DNA from: Hymenobacter canadensis
GTDB lineage: Bacteria > Bacteroidota > Bacteroidia > Cytophagales > Hymenobacteraceae
Assembly: GCF_027359925.1 (NCBI RefSeq)
Contig: NZ_CP114768.1
Span: forward strand, 186,001-250,000
Direction of reading: 5' to 3'
DNA length: 64,000 bases
A program made the translations under genes and the position numbers. This document shows, one piece after another, positions 17,072 through 26,692 of the stretch. The notes under the pieces are model-generated. The model had not been told where the DNA came from, ran no database searches, and was given only the letters and a program-made list of their open reading frames with translations. Positions within the stretch are counted from its first letter, which is position 1. Every line of letters begins with the position of its first letter.

Positions 17072-18278
17072 GTGCTTTACCCGTATAGTTTTTAGAACAG
17101 TTTCGTATAGAGGGGCATGAGCACTTCCCCTGCTATCGAACTGTCAGTCACCGAGCAAGCGCAGCTGCAGCGGCTGGTGCGCAAAGGCACGGCCCCGGCC
17201 CGGCAACTGAACCGGGCACGCATCCTGCAATTCAGCCACCAGGGACACGCGCCCGATGCCATTGTCATCTTGCTGGGCGTGAGCCGGGCCACGGTGTACA
17301 ACATACGCCGCCGCTACCGCCAGCAGGGGCTGGCCGCGGCCCTGCACGAGAAGCCCCGCAGCGGCCAGCCCCGCAAGGTGACGCCCGCCGTCGAGGCCAC
17401 CATCACGTCGCTGGCCTGCACCGATGCCCCGGACGGCGCCTCGCGCTGGAGCATTCGGTTGCTGCGCGGACGCCTGATCGAGCTGGGCGTGGCCGTGGGC
17501 GAGGAATCGGTGCGGCAGGTTTTAAAAAAAGCCAGCTCAAACCCTGGCTGAAAAAGCAGTGGTGCCTGAGCCAGCTCGACGGTGAGTACCTGGCCAAGTT
17601 GGAAGACGTGCTCGAGCTGTACGCGCAACCGGCCCACCCGGGGCGGGCACGTTTGTGCTTCGATGAGCGGCCCTGCCAGCTGCTGGGCGACAAGCTCGCC
17701 GCCTTGCCCGCCCGGCCGGGGCAGGTGGCCAAGCAGGACCACGAGTACGTGCGCCACGGCACGGCCGTGGTGCTGCTGGCCTACGACCTGGACACGGGCC
17801 AGCGCTACGCGCAGGTACGCGCCCGGCGCACCAAGGCTGATTACGCCGACTTTGTGCACCACGTGCTCACCACGCACTACGCCGACGTGCCGCGGGTGGA
17901 CCTGGTGCAGGATAATTTGAATACGCACGCCTACGGCTCGTTTTATGCGCACCTGCCGGCGGCGCAGGCGCGGGCGCTGAGCCGGCAGGTGGGTTTTCAT
18001 TTCACGCCCAAGCACGGCTCGTGGCTGAACATGGCCGAGCTGGAGTTTTCGGCCCTGGCCCGCCAGTGCCTCGACCGGCGCATCGCCTCCTTGTACGAGC
18101 TGACGCAGCAGGTACAGGCCTGGGCCACGGAGCGCAACCGGCGGGCCGTTAAGGTCAACTGGAGCTTTACCGTTGCCAAAGCCGAAGACAAACTGCAGCA
18201 CTGGTACGAAAAAGTCAACCCGGTCAACAAGCCCGAACCGCCACTCCAGACCGGCTAAAAACTATGCGGGCAAAGCAC
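17072..18278 (+). mobile_element. IS630-family insertion sequence
   Basis: 1207 bp between inverted repeats GTGCTTTACCCGTATAGTTT (left, from 17072) and its imperfect complement ending at 18278 (23 of 25 positions match when the TA is included), flanked by TA on both sides (17070..17071 and 18279..18280), the target duplication expected of IS630/Tc1. One transposase in two frames joined by a slippery run. Confidence 0.92.
17117..18258 (+). CDS. IS630-family transposase made by -1 frameshift
   Basis: The first frame (17117..17551) encodes helix-turn-helix domains (AIVILLGVSRATVYNIRRRY and GVAVGEESVRQVLKK). At about 17521..17530 the sequence TTTAAAAAAAG offers an A-AAA-AAA slippery heptamer; shifting -1 joins QLKPWLKKQWC and the second frame with the DDE core: LCFDERP (Asp), VDLVQDNLNTH (Asp) and HGSWLNMAELEFS (Glu). 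Without the shift the first frame stops at 17551. This arrangement is normal for the family, so the gene is probably functional. Confidence 0.88.
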
Positions 18279-18585
18279 TAGGTATTTCGTTCAAGAAAAC
18301 GGTTGGAGTAAAGGCCGGTGACTGGGAGAAAACAAGACTTTTCCGGGCCTGGGCCCGCTCGCTCCTCCCCTCCCCTGTCGCGGTTTTGTTTCTTTACATA
18401 ACATACGGTATAGCCTCCACCTCGGAATAGTGGTAGGTTTCGGCCTTTGCTGGCCGCTGCGCCCGGCGTGGTACTTTTAAGTACTAAGAGGCCTTTGTAA
18501 TTCTTATCAAGCCTGTATACAATTTCAGGCTACACACTCGTTTTTCCTATTGAAAATCTTCTATATAACTCCTTTTCTATTACGT
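18279..18585. other. intergenic region, nothing recognised
   Basis: About 300 bp between the IS630 element and the outer-membrane barrel gene. It has a pyrimidine-rich stretch around 18361..18380 and becomes AT-rich from 18480 on, where the promoter of the barrel gene presumably lies; no element could be assigned. Confidence 0.4.
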
Positions 18586-19206
18586 ATGAAACAGCTTTTC
18601 TGTACTAGTGTGTTCATCGTTGGCAGCCTGTGGGGTGCACAAGCACAAGGCATTCGGGTTGGTCTGCGTGCTGGCGCTAATTACTCTACGGCAACGGGAT
18701 CAGACACTAAGAATCTAGAAGGTTTATGGGGCCCAGCCGGGGGGCTCGTGGTGAATATTCCTCTTACCTCTGATGGTTTTTTCTCTTTTCAGCCGGAAGT
18801 AGGCTATGCGCGCAAAGGTTATAACAGGCTGGCCGCTCCTGGGATTTCCTCAGGGGCACGACTCTTCTTACATTATCTCAACGCCCCGTTGCTGGCCAAA
18901 GTAAAGGTCGGCGGCTGGCTCGCCGAGGCCGGCCCGCAAGTCGGATACCTGCTCGACGTCAAAGACCGCAATCCTACCGTCGATCCTAGTCCTGACAATC
19001 GCCCCAATCGCCTCGCTCCGTACCGGCGGTGGGAGTTAGGGTATGTTGCAGGTATCGGCTACGAACTCAAAAACGGTCTGGGAATCGGCGTTCGCTACAA
19101 TGGTGGTTTCACCCGGATACTTCAAGAATCGGTTACAGTGCCGCTTACACGCTCGCATAACAGTGCCTTCCAGTTTCAACTCACCTATTTGGTGACTCGT
19201 CGCTAA
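18586..19206 (+). CDS. porin-family outer membrane beta-barrel protein (PorT-like)
   Basis: 206 residues from MKQLFCTSVFIVGSLWGAQA, a signal peptide cleaved after AQA. IRVGLRAGANYST, FFSFQPEVGYARKGY, LHYLNAPLLAKVK and LAEAGPQVGYLL are the successive beta-hairpins of the OMP_b-brl_2/PorT-like eight-stranded barrel of Bacteroidota, and the last strand ends in an aromatic-x pattern (FQFQLTYLVTRR). An in-frame TTG at 18550 would add 12 residues that do not fit a signal peptide. The base composition is less GC-rich than in neighbouring genes, suggesting a different origin. Confidence 0.8.
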   Translation: MKQLFCTSVFIVGSLWGAQAQGIRVGLRAGANYSTATGSDTKNLEGLWGPAGGLVVNIPLTSDGFFSFQPEVGYARKGYNRLAAPGISSGARLFLHYLNAPLLAKVKVGGWLAEAGPQVGYLLDVKDRNPTVDPSPDNRPNRLAPYRRWELGYVAGIGYELKNGLGIGVRYNGGFTRILQESVTVPLTRSHNSAFQFQLTYLVTRR

Positions 19207-19435
19207 ACCGTATACACTTAGCACGAACTGGCCTTCTCACAGCAGCGAGGGGCTAAAATTACTCTAAGTGCCAATCGGGGCTGCTTCCGGTGGCTCTCGC
19301 AGGTTGTGCTGCGCTAACCTATCGATGAACTGGTGGTTTGCCACCGAGCCCTTTGTGAAAAGCAGCTTATCACGAGGGGGCGTCATACGATTGCCGTTTG
19401 GCCGTCGTTTGCTGCTGCACTAGTTATCCCACCTT

Positions 19436-20401
19436 ATGCCCGTACGCTATACGACCGTTCGTTTATCGGTTCTTGCCAGCTTAGCCCTCGTTTTGCCCAG
19501 CTGTGTTGACGAGATTAGTGCTGATTTGCCCGCTCCCCCCAACGTGCTGGTGGTGAATTCCATTCTCACACCGGACAGCGTGTTCCGGGTGCAGGTCAGC
19601 CGTGTCACCAGTACGGTGGACTCGTCTTCGCGCCTGTTGTCCTCGGCCCGGGTGTACCTGCTGACTCCCGGCCGGGGGGAAGAGTTGCTGCGCAATCAGG
19701 GGCGGGGTCTTTATGCCAGCGCCAACAGACCCACCAGTGGGGTGCCCTACACCCTGCGGGCCGAAGCCGACGGCTACCCGGACGCCAGCGCCACGGACAC
19801 GGTGCCCGCCGCAGTGCCGATTCGGGAGGGGTGGCATTCGTACCCCACGGGTACGAACCGGGACAATGAGCTGCTGGGCACCATCGTCGTGCGTTTCGAT
19901 GACCCTGCGCAGATCGCTAATTTCTACGAAATCACCGCGTACCAGCAACAGTCCCGGGGGCAAAGCCCAGGGTATAACCGGAGTCAGGACTTTGTGCTGG
20001 ATGCGCGCGGGAACGCCGCGCTGGCCGCCGAAGGCGACGCGGAGTTTGACCCCGGGTCGCTGGTCTTCTCGGACCGGCTCTTCAACGGCCAGGCATTTGA
20101 GCTGCGGGCCTCGTTTGCGCCGTTTGGCCGTATGGGGGGGGGCACCATCAACGGGCAGTACGTAGGGCCCCGAGTATCGGGCGACGTGTACGTGGTGCTG
20201 CGCTCCGTAAGCCGCGCCTACTACCAGTACCGCAAGAGCTGGACCCGGCACTTCTATAACCAGGGCACCAAAGGTCCGGGCGGCGACCTGAACCAGCTGC
20301 TGTTCCTCGGCGACCCCACCCGGATGTACTCCAACGTGAATCCAGGGTACGGCGTGGTGGTGGGCCGCGCGCAGGAGGTGAGAGTATTGCCGGTTCGCTG
20401 A
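19436..20401 (+). CDS. DUF4249 family lipoprotein
   Basis: 321 residues with a lipobox-like signal (LASLALVLPSC). After the Cys come LPAPPNVLVVNSILTPDSVF, VTSTVDSSS, LSSARVYLLTPG and VPYTLRAEADGYPDASATDTVP, the beginning of DUF4249, a cell-surface lipoprotein family of Bacteroidota that travels with a TonB-dependent receptor. The receptor gene starts 18 bp downstream, so the two are an operon, by analogy with SusCD-like pairs perhaps capturing and importing a ligand together. Confidence 0.85.
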   Translation: MPVRYTTVRLSVLASLALVLPSCVDEISADLPAPPNVLVVNSILTPDSVFRVQVSRVTSTVDSSSRLLSSARVYLLTPGRGEELLRNQGRGLYASANRPTSGVPYTLRAEADGYPDASATDTVPAAVPIREGWHSYPTGTNRDNELLGTIVVRFDDPAQIANFYEITAYQQQSRGQSPGYNRSQDFVLDARGNAALAAEGDAEFDPGSLVFSDRLFNGQAFELRASFAPFGRMGGGTINGQYVGPRVSGDVYVVLRSVSRAYYQYRKSWTRHFYNQGTKGPGGDLNQLLFLGDPTRMYSNVNPGYGVVVGRAQEVRVLPVR

Positions 20402-20418
20402 TTTACCGAGATATACAG

Positions 20419-22863
20419 ATGATTTATACGCGTATTTACCCGGCGTTTTTTGGCGCCGTGGCGTTGCTGTGGCTGGCGGGCCCGCCAACGGTTCAAGCCC
20501 AGGCCCCCAGTGGCCGCGTCACGTTTAGCGGCACCGTGCGGGACGCCCGCACCGGCGAGAAGCTGCCGGGAGCCGCCGTGTACACGGCCGGGGGCCAGGT
20601 CGGCACGACGACCAATGCCGCCGGCTTTTACTCGCTGACCCTGCCGGCGCAGGACTCGGTGCGCCTGACGGCCGGCTACCTGGGCTACGGGCGCGTCACC
20701 GTGGTGCTGGCCGGCCGGCAGACGACGACCCACGGTTTTTCCCTGGTCACCCGCAACGAGCTGGGCGAGGTGCGGGTAAGTGGCGCATCCGATGTGCCGC
20801 TGGAGCGCCGCGTGGAGATGAGCACCCTCCAGATTCCGGTCGCGCAGCTGCGCAAACTGCCGGCGTTGCTGGGCGAGCCCGACGTGCTGCGCGCCTTCCA
20901 GCTCATGCCCGGCGTGCAGGCCGGCCGCGAGGGCAGCGGCGCGCTCTACGTGCGCGGGGGCTCCCCGGACCAAAACCTGACCCTGCTCGACGACGTGCCC
21001 ATCTACTACGTGAGCCACGTCGGCGGCTTTCTGTCCGTGTTCGATGCCAACGCCATCAGCGACGTGCGCCTGCTCAAGGGCGGCTTCCCGGCCCGCTACG
21101 GGGGGCGGCTCTCGTCGGTGCTGGACGTGCGCCTGAAGGAAGGCAACAAAGAAAAGCTGAGCGGCAACGCGGGCGTGGGCGTGCTGGCCACTCATTTCTC
21201 ACTGGAAGGGCCGCTGAAGAATGGCAAAACCACCTTCCTCGTCTCGGCCCGGCGGGGCAACCTGGACCTGTTTTCCCGGGTGGCCAGCCGGCTCTCCTCC
21301 GGCGGCAACAGCGTCGTCGGCTACTCTTTCTACGATGCCAGTGCCAAGCTCAGCCACCAGCTCACGCCCCGCGACCAGCTCTTTGCCGCCGTTTACCTGG
21401 GCGGCGACCGGCTGTTTGTGACGCAAAAGCCCCAAACCATCGCCGGCCCGCAGGGCGAGCTGCGCTACCAGAACGCCAGCAACCTGCGCTACGGCAACGC
21501 CCTGGCTTCGCTGCGCTGGAACCGAACCCTGACCCCTCAGCTGTTCGGCAACGCGACGCTGGCCGCCACCCGTTTTCGCTACGCCAACGAGCAGACCTTC
21601 GAGCTGGAGGACCGCTCGCCGGCCGGCAAGCTGAGTGAGGACAGCCGGGCAAGTTTCAGCTCCGGCGTGCAGGACGTGCTGGTAAAGGCGGACTTTGAGT
21701 ATTACCCCAGCCCCGCCCATCAGATACGGTTCGGAGCGACTGCCGTGCAGCACGCCTTCACCCCCGGCAGCAACTTCTTCACGAGCCGCACCCCGGTGGC
21801 GGCGCTCGATACGACGTTCGGGTCCCAGCGCGTGGGAGCCCGGGAAGTGGCCCTCTACGGCGAAGATGAAATCCGGCTGACCGCCCGCCTGTCGGCCAAC
21901 CTGGGTTTGCGGGTCGTCCGCTACTGGGTGCAGGGGCAGGGGCTCGGCGGGGTGCAGCCCCGGGTGCTGGCCACGTACCTGGTGGGCGAGCACACCGCCG
22001 TGAAGGCCTCCTACGCCAGCATGCAGCAGTACCTGCACCTGCTCTCCAACAACGGGGCGGGCCTGCCGACGGACTTGTGGGTGCCCGCCACCCGGCGCGT
22101 GGCGCCGCAGCGGGCGCAGCAGCTGGCGCTGGGCGTGGCCCATACGCTCCCCGAGTGGGGGCTGGAAGTCAGCGTGGAAGCCTTCCAGAAGTCAATGCGC
22201 GAGCTGATCGAGTTTCGGGAGGGCGCGACCTTCTACAACAGCTCCCAGAACTGGCAGGACAAAGTTGTGACCGGGGGCCGGGGCCAGGTGCGGGGGCTGG
22301 AAGTGCTGGTGCAGCGCAAGACGGGCCGCTTCACCGGCTGGGTGGGCTACACGCTGGCCCGCAACGAGCGGCAGTTCGACCAGCTCAATCAGGGCCGGTG
22401 GTACCCTTACAAGTACGACCGCCGCCACGACGCGTCCGTGGTGGTCATCTACCAGGTGCGGCCCCATATCACGCTCTCGGCAACGTGGACCTATGGCACC
22501 GGCAATGCCCTGACCCTGGCCCAGGGCAACTACCAGGTCATCGACCAGAGCTACGGCCTCATCGCCGGAGCCCCATCGGACCGTTACCTCTACCCTGAAG
22601 CCGAAGTGTACGGCGACAAAAACAGCTACCGGCTGCGCGCCTACCACCGCCTGGACCTGGGCGCCACCTTCACCAAGTCCGTCAAGCACGGGGAGCGAAC
22701 CTGGCGGGTGGGGGCCTACAATGCCTACAGCCGCCACAATCCATACTATATCTATTACAGCTCGGGCGAGAACGACAGCTACTTCACGAAGGGGCAGCGG
22801 CGGCTTTATCAGCTGAGTTTGTTTCCCATCCTGCCAGCCCTCAGCTACGAACGCAGTTTCTGA
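20419..22863 (+). CDS. TonB-dependent receptor with carboxypeptidase-like domain
   Basis: 814 residues. Signal peptide (GAVALLWLAGPPTVQAQA), a CarboxypepD_reg domain at about 32-115 (SGTVRDARTGEKLPGAAVYT), the plug at about 120-240 (QLMPGVQAGREGSGALYVRG, LLDDVPIYYVSHVGGFLSVF, LLKGGFPARYGGRLSSVLDV), then a long barrel with regular aromatic girdles ending YERSF. It forms an outer-membrane import channel driven by TonB-ExbBD, whose genes are not in this window. Operon partner of the DUF4249 lipoprotein upstream. Confidence 0.9.
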   Translation: MIYTRIYPAFFGAVALLWLAGPPTVQAQAPSGRVTFSGTVRDARTGEKLPGAAVYTAGGQVGTTTNAAGFYSLTLPAQDSVRLTAGYLGYGRVTVVLAGRQTTTHGFSLVTRNELGEVRVSGASDVPLERRVEMSTLQIPVAQLRKLPALLGEPDVLRAFQLMPGVQAGREGSGALYVRGGSPDQNLTLLDDVPIYYVSHVGGFLSVFDANAISDVRLLKGGFPARYGGRLSSVLDVRLKEGNKEKLSGNAGVGVLATHFSLEGPLKNGKTTFLVSARRGNLDLFSRVASRLSSGGNSVVGYSFYDASAKLSHQLTPRDQLFAAVYLGGDRLFVTQKPQTIAGPQGELRYQNASNLRYGNALASLRWNRTLTPQLFGNATLAATRFRYANEQTFELEDRSPAGKLSEDSRASFSSGVQDVLVKADFEYYPSPAHQIRFGATAVQHAFTPGSNFFTSRTPVAALDTTFGSQRVGAREVALYGEDEIRLTARLSANLGLRVVRYWVQGQGLGGVQPRVLATYLVGEHTAVKASYASMQQYLHLLSNNGAGLPTDLWVPATRRVAPQRAQQLALGVAHTLPEWGLEVSVEAFQKSMRELIEFREGATFYNSSQNWQDKVVTGGRGQVRGLEVLVQRKTGRFTGWVGYTLARNERQFDQLNQGRWYPYKYDRRHDASVVVIYQVRPHITLSATWTYGTGNALTLAQGNYQVIDQSYGLIAGAPSDRYLYPEAEVYGDKNSYRLRAYHRLDLGATFTKSVKHGERTWRVGAYNAYSRHNPYYIYYSSGENDSYFTKGQRRLYQLSLFPILPALSYERSF

Positions 22864-22971
22864 ACCTGGCGACTAGTACTCAGTAGTGTGAGGACCAAGA
22901 TTGGTTGACACCTATTTCAACAGGCAGTAGGCTTGAGAAATTTAATCTCCCTGCTGCTGTAAGAAGGCACC

Positions 22972-24255
22972 TTACTGTTTTCCGGGTGCTGGATAAAAGA
23001 CCAGTTGGTTTTCTCCCTGCAGCCACGTGATGCCCTGCGGTACAGGGTGCAATTTGTGCACCACCGGCCTGGCCAGCGGATGCCACGTTTCGCCGTTGGT
23101 GCGGGTTTCCAGCACTTCGCCGGTTGCGGTCAGCAGATAACCAGCCGACGTGCCGGGCACAAACGCAATCTGGTTGAAGCTGGTGAAGGAAGGGATGACG
23201 ACCGGTTGCCATTGCCCGGCTGTGAAGCGTAGCAATCGTTTCGCAGGTAGTGCCGCGTAGCCTAAGTTGCCGTGGTTCAGGTGCGGTTTGCGGCCGGCCA
23301 TCGTCACCCACAGCTCGCCCGTCTGCGCGAGCGAAAGGGACTGCACATCGACGGTATCCGGGGTGTCGAGCAGCCGGGTAGGGGATTGTAAGCTACCCGG
23401 CAGGATATAAATATTGCCCGCAGTAGCACTCATCACCGTACTCGGGAGCGTAGGCATACGGTCACTGCCAAACACGTAAAGGGCGGTATCTGAAGCAGAA
23501 ACCAGCAAGCCGGTCACCCCCCGGCTCAATTTAATGCAATAAGGGTGTTGGGTGGAGTTCGTGGCAAGCTGGGGGGTGCGTGTTGCATCGGTTCCATACA
23601 GCCACAGGTCGCCGTCTCCGTGCAATGGCACAGTGCCCGCCTCCTGACGGGCATACGTACCGACCACAAAATTGCGGCCTACAGCAGCCAGCGCAGTCGG
23701 AAAGAAGTTCGTTAGTAAAGAATGCGTCTCCCAGCTGTTGCCTTGATTGGTAGTGAGCGCAAGGAAGGATTTTTGCCCTTTATTGGCAAAATACTGGTGA
23801 GAACCAGCGCGAATCAGGGGTGTATGGGTCAGCACATGGCCATAGGGCGAGGCAGGGTCCGGGGTACGGTAGCACTGCCAGGCCGAACTACAAGAGAGTA
23901 GTAGCCCACTGGCGAGGAGTAGTCCCCCTAAACAGGAAGCCAGCCGAATACCGCCTTGTTGGTGGCCCTTGCCAATCAGCCATAGGAGTAAAACCAACGG
24001 AATAAACGCCGCCCCCATGGCCCCTTTTTGGACGGGCAGTTCTGCTACCCTCGAAATCCCCACCAGGGCGCCATGGTTCTGGTCACGGAAGTAGAAGTGC
24101 GAAATGGTAAATTCCGAAGGGGTAGCGACGAGCGCGGTATGCTGCCCAGTGAAACGATATAACTGCCCTGTCTTAGTTAATATATAGCCGGAAGAATCCG
24201 TTAGAAATTGAAAATCCTGTATGGGGGGAAGGGCGCTAAACGTAAAGGTTTTCAT
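22972..24255 (-). CDS. membrane-anchored beta-propeller-like protein
   Basis: 427 residues with propeller-type repeats: DFQFLTDSSGYILTKTGQLY, FYFRDQNHGALVG, then two membrane segments (AFIPLVLLLWLIG and LGGLLLASGLLLSC, about residues 85-122), followed by further blades (FLALTTNQGNSWETHSL, QIAFVPGTSAGYLLTATGEV, ETRTNGETWHPLARPV). The TNxGxxW and sGYLLTatGeVleT motifs resemble Ycf48/BNR-type sialidase-like repeats. A propeller interrupted by membrane helices is unusual. Function unknown; it is transcribed alone. Confidence 0.6.
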   Translation of the reverse strand: MKTFTFSALPPIQDFQFLTDSSGYILTKTGQLYRFTGQHTALVATPSEFTISHFYFRDQNHGALVGISRVAELPVQKGAMGAAFIPLVLLLWLIGKGHQQGGIRLASCLGGLLLASGLLLSCSSAWQCYRTPDPASPYGHVLTHTPLIRAGSHQYFANKGQKSFLALTTNQGNSWETHSLLTNFFPTALAAVGRNFVVGTYARQEAGTVPLHGDGDLWLYGTDATRTPQLATNSTQHPYCIKLSRGVTGLLVSASDTALYVFGSDRMPTLPSTVMSATAGNIYILPGSLQSPTRLLDTPDTVDVQSLSLAQTGELWVTMAGRKPHLNHGNLGYAALPAKRLLRFTAGQWQPVVIPSFTSFNQIAFVPGTSAGYLLTATGEVLETRTNGETWHPLARPVVHKLHPVPQGITWLQGENQLVFYPAPGKQ

Positions 24256-24425
24256 GCAGGCTTATTATAAAAATACTACACCAGCCTTATCAACTAGACT
24301 GGTTACCTCGCCCCCCTTTTTAAAGGGGACGGGTTTATAAGCACCATTATACTGGGGGACAGAAGCCAGAACAAAACGGGGAAATAATGCCCTTCCTACT
24401 GCTTCATAAATCTTATTCTTATACC

Positions 24426-25022
24426 TTATTTCACCAAGTCGATGCGGCTCACACCGCGGTTAAGGCCGCGCCAGCGCATCAGCGGCTGCCCCGCCACTAG
24501 CTCTAGCGTATAGTTGTCACCCAGTAACCCCAGATTGAATAGCCATTCTTCGCCCGCGTCGCGCTGCCGGGTGCCGACGGGATAATTGGTTTCGAATAGG
24601 AAGGAGGCCTGGGGGCCCTGGTGGTTAATTACCTGCTCGGGCTGGGCCAGCAGTTGCAGGTAGATGGGATAGTCCTGCCCCCGAAAATGCAGATGTCCCT
24701 CAAATTCGGGATAGCGCGCATCCGCCCGGGCACTGCGCGGTGTTTTCGCGGCTGCCAGCGTGAGCGTAGCTAGGTTCTGGAACAGGGTATCGCCCCGCAA
24801 AGGGAGCATAGCCTGGTAAGCGTTGTAAGGCTGAAAGGAGACCTGCACCTGACGTAACGTCCAAGTCCCGACGAGTTGCGGGGCGACTGTTTGCATCAGT
24901 TCCCGACTCGCCTGATCATAGTCTAACTTGGGGGCAGGGATTGGCTGCTGGGAACAGTTGGTCAACAGGGTGCTGGCACTAAGTGCGAACAGCAGCAGGA
25001 TAGCGGGTAGAATTGGGCGCAT
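24426..25022 (-). CDS. hypothetical lipoprotein
   Basis: 198 residues with a lipoprotein signal (ILLLFALSASTLLTNC). The mature part begins with a proline-rich linker and contains QLVGTWTLRQVQVSFQPYNA and a series of short strands ending in WRGLNRGVSRIDLVK, compatible with a lipocalin-like barrel. No family recognised with confidence. The downstream side (24311..24340) has a small C/G-flanked T/A inverted repeat that may end transcription. Confidence 0.6.
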   Translation of the reverse strand: MRPILPAILLLFALSASTLLTNCSQQPIPAPKLDYDQASRELMQTVAPQLVGTWTLRQVQVSFQPYNAYQAMLPLRGDTLFQNLATLTLAAAKTPRSARADARYPEFEGHLHFRGQDYPIYLQLLAQPEQVINHQGPQASFLFETNYPVGTRQRDAGEEWLFNLGLLGDNYTLELVAGQPLMRWRGLNRGVSRIDLVK

Positions 25023-25060
25023 ACTTTAGAATACATTTTTAGTCTCTAGCAGCTCTGTCT

Positions 25061-25291
25061 AGCGATATGATGGAAGCGGTATTGCAACACCTACACTAAA
25101 TCGGCCTCAAAGCGGTAAATCAGCCAGTGCTCCCCACTAATGCGGCGCGACCAGAAGCCAGCGAAACCGTGTTTCAGAGGTTCAGGCTTGCCCGTACTCG
25201 TAGTGGACGTACGCAGGCACTTCTTTGAGCCCCCCCTGAATCTTGGCCTTAGTTGAAAGCTTGGCAAAGAAGTTAAGTATATCGCTTCCAC
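25061..25291 (-). pseudogene. decayed YoeB/Txe-type mRNA interferase toxin
   Basis: TGKPEPLKHGFAGFWSRRI followed by EHWLIYRFEADLV is the conserved second half of YoeB toxins (GKPEPLKH...GFWSRRI..EHRLVY). A TAG at 25091..25093 interrupts the frame; reading past it gives VLQYRFHHI, matching the invariant C-terminal [QC]xR[FY]HY that carries the catalytic His and Tyr. Upstream of the conserved part the N-terminal helices are out of frame. No YefM-like antitoxin is adjacent. The toxin is therefore dead. Confidence 0.75.
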
Positions 25292-25683
25292 ATAGGAGTC
25301 TTACACACTTAAATTCCGCGTTCAGCGGTTTTAAAGGCTGTTTGTTTAAGTAAGCTCTTTATAAATGTACAACTTGGCCGAGAGCTCAGCATCTGGTAAG
25401 TCGGCCGGAAAACAGGACCATTTGGTACAGATGAGTTATTCAGCAAACAAAGTACAAATAATCTTGTCCGCGCGATGGGAAAACGGCACTCGCCCTCGTA
25501 AATAGTGCCCTGAATGCGCTTAATACATATTCCCTGCGATAAGAACGCACGGTTAGTGTCTACGTTGATGTAAAAAGAGGTGGCTAACACGTTCATCGAT
25601 TGACCTTTGGACTAAATTTTTAACCAAGGCCGATAATACGACTGCCCAAAGGGCTTAGCGTAATTTTATCCCCCCCGCGGCTA
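25292..25683. other. intergenic region, nothing recognised
   Basis: About 390 bp between the toxin relic and the peptidase remnant. Minus-strand frames here lack domain features; composition is more AT-rich than the surroundings and I find no repeat. Confidence 0.4.
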
Positions 25684-25686
25684 TAA

Positions 25687-26462
25687 GAAGGCCGTGGGCC
25701 CTTGGCTAGTGTGCTGTTTTGCGGCGTGGCCCTGGGGCTGTATGCGCTGGTGCCCGGCGCTACGTCGGCTGGTGGCCAGGTAGGGCGGGCGGCCATGCTC
25801 ATGAGCGGGGGCATATCCGGGCTGCTCGCCCTCGTCACCCTGCTGCCCATGCACGTCGGCGGCTTCTACAGCGACGGGGCCCGGGTGCGCAACCTCTGGC
25901 GCAATGGGCCCGCCGGGCAGCTGGAAGTGGCAGTGCTGTCGGCCATGGTCCCGTTGATGGCCAGCACGCGGCCGCGCGAGCTGAGCCGGCAGCTACTGGA
26001 CCGGGCTGCCGGGCTGCCGGGCTGCCGGAGGAGCTGCCGTTCAAGCTGTACGTGTTTCACTATCTCTACCTCATAGCGCTTGACGCCGGGCAGGTTTCGG
26101 TGGCCGACCAGCACCTGCGCGCGTATCGGGAGCGGTTGGCGCTGATGCCGGCGGCGCTACAAGGCAACGTCTGGCTGGAATCGGCCTTTTTTGCGGCGGC
26201 TTTTCAGCACGACCTGACTGCCGCCCGGGCGTTTCAGGCGCAGGCCCAACTCAGCTCTCATATCCAGGCAGATGTGCCGGCCCGGGTAGATGCCGCCCTG
26301 GCCCGGCTGGCCGGCGACGCCCCCCTGGCGCGTGCCAAGGCGCACCTGGCCCTGCAGGAGCTGCCCGGAAACCTGGATCAGGGAAGCGCCCGGTTCTACG
26401 CCGAGTGGCTGGCCGATACGCTGCAGTGGACCACTCAGCACGCCCCGACCAATGCCGGCTAG
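25687..26462 (+). pseudogene. frameshifted remnant of an M50-type membrane peptidase
   Basis: Frame one gives GPLASVLFCGVALGLYALVP, GLLALVTLLPMHVGGFYSDG and RNLWRNGPAGQLEVAVLSAM, matching the C-terminal half of site-2-protease (M50) family proteins: the GGPLAS-type loop and the LPM-x-x-GGF-x-[TS]DG motif. Frame two continues with a helical-repeat tail (EELPFKLYVFHYLYLIALDA through LAKAHLALQEL-like helices). The HExxH half is missing and a stop lies at 25684. The frames are separated by three copies of GGGCTGCC (26003..26026); removing one copy joins them exactly. Confidence 0.7.
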
Positions 26463-26582
26463 TTTGAGTGGGCTGCGCAAGGGGTCTGCAGCAACTGCCC
26501 CCCTGCCCCTGGCCGTCGTTTCCGGGTGTGCAGGGCCGCAGGCCGGGCCCCGCGCCTGCATCCAAACCAACCGCAAAACCCG

Positions 26583-26640
26583 ACGGCCCCACACTTTTTG
26601 TAGCCCGCCACTGTGGAGGGCACAAAAAATGTGGGGCCGT
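26583..26640. terminator. bidirectional hairpin between converging genes
   Basis: 19-bp arms with one mismatch (26583..26601 and 26622..26640) enclose a loop that has its own AGCCC/GGGC stem. Each arm contains a run of five or six A/T, so transcripts from either side would end in a G/C stem with adjoining T residues. It lies between the peptidase remnant (plus) and the WD40 gene (minus). Confidence 0.75.
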
Positions 26641-26692
26641 AAATCTGCCGGCGCTTGCCGGGACACCATGCCCCGGCGCGCATCAGCTACTG

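Noticed and set aside
25620..25850. Minus-strand 76-codon frame ending GSRIIGLG, faintly like the end of the pRiA4b relic (GGIYGLG)
   Set aside because: The similarity is limited to a few residues; most of the frame lies opposite the M50-like remnant.
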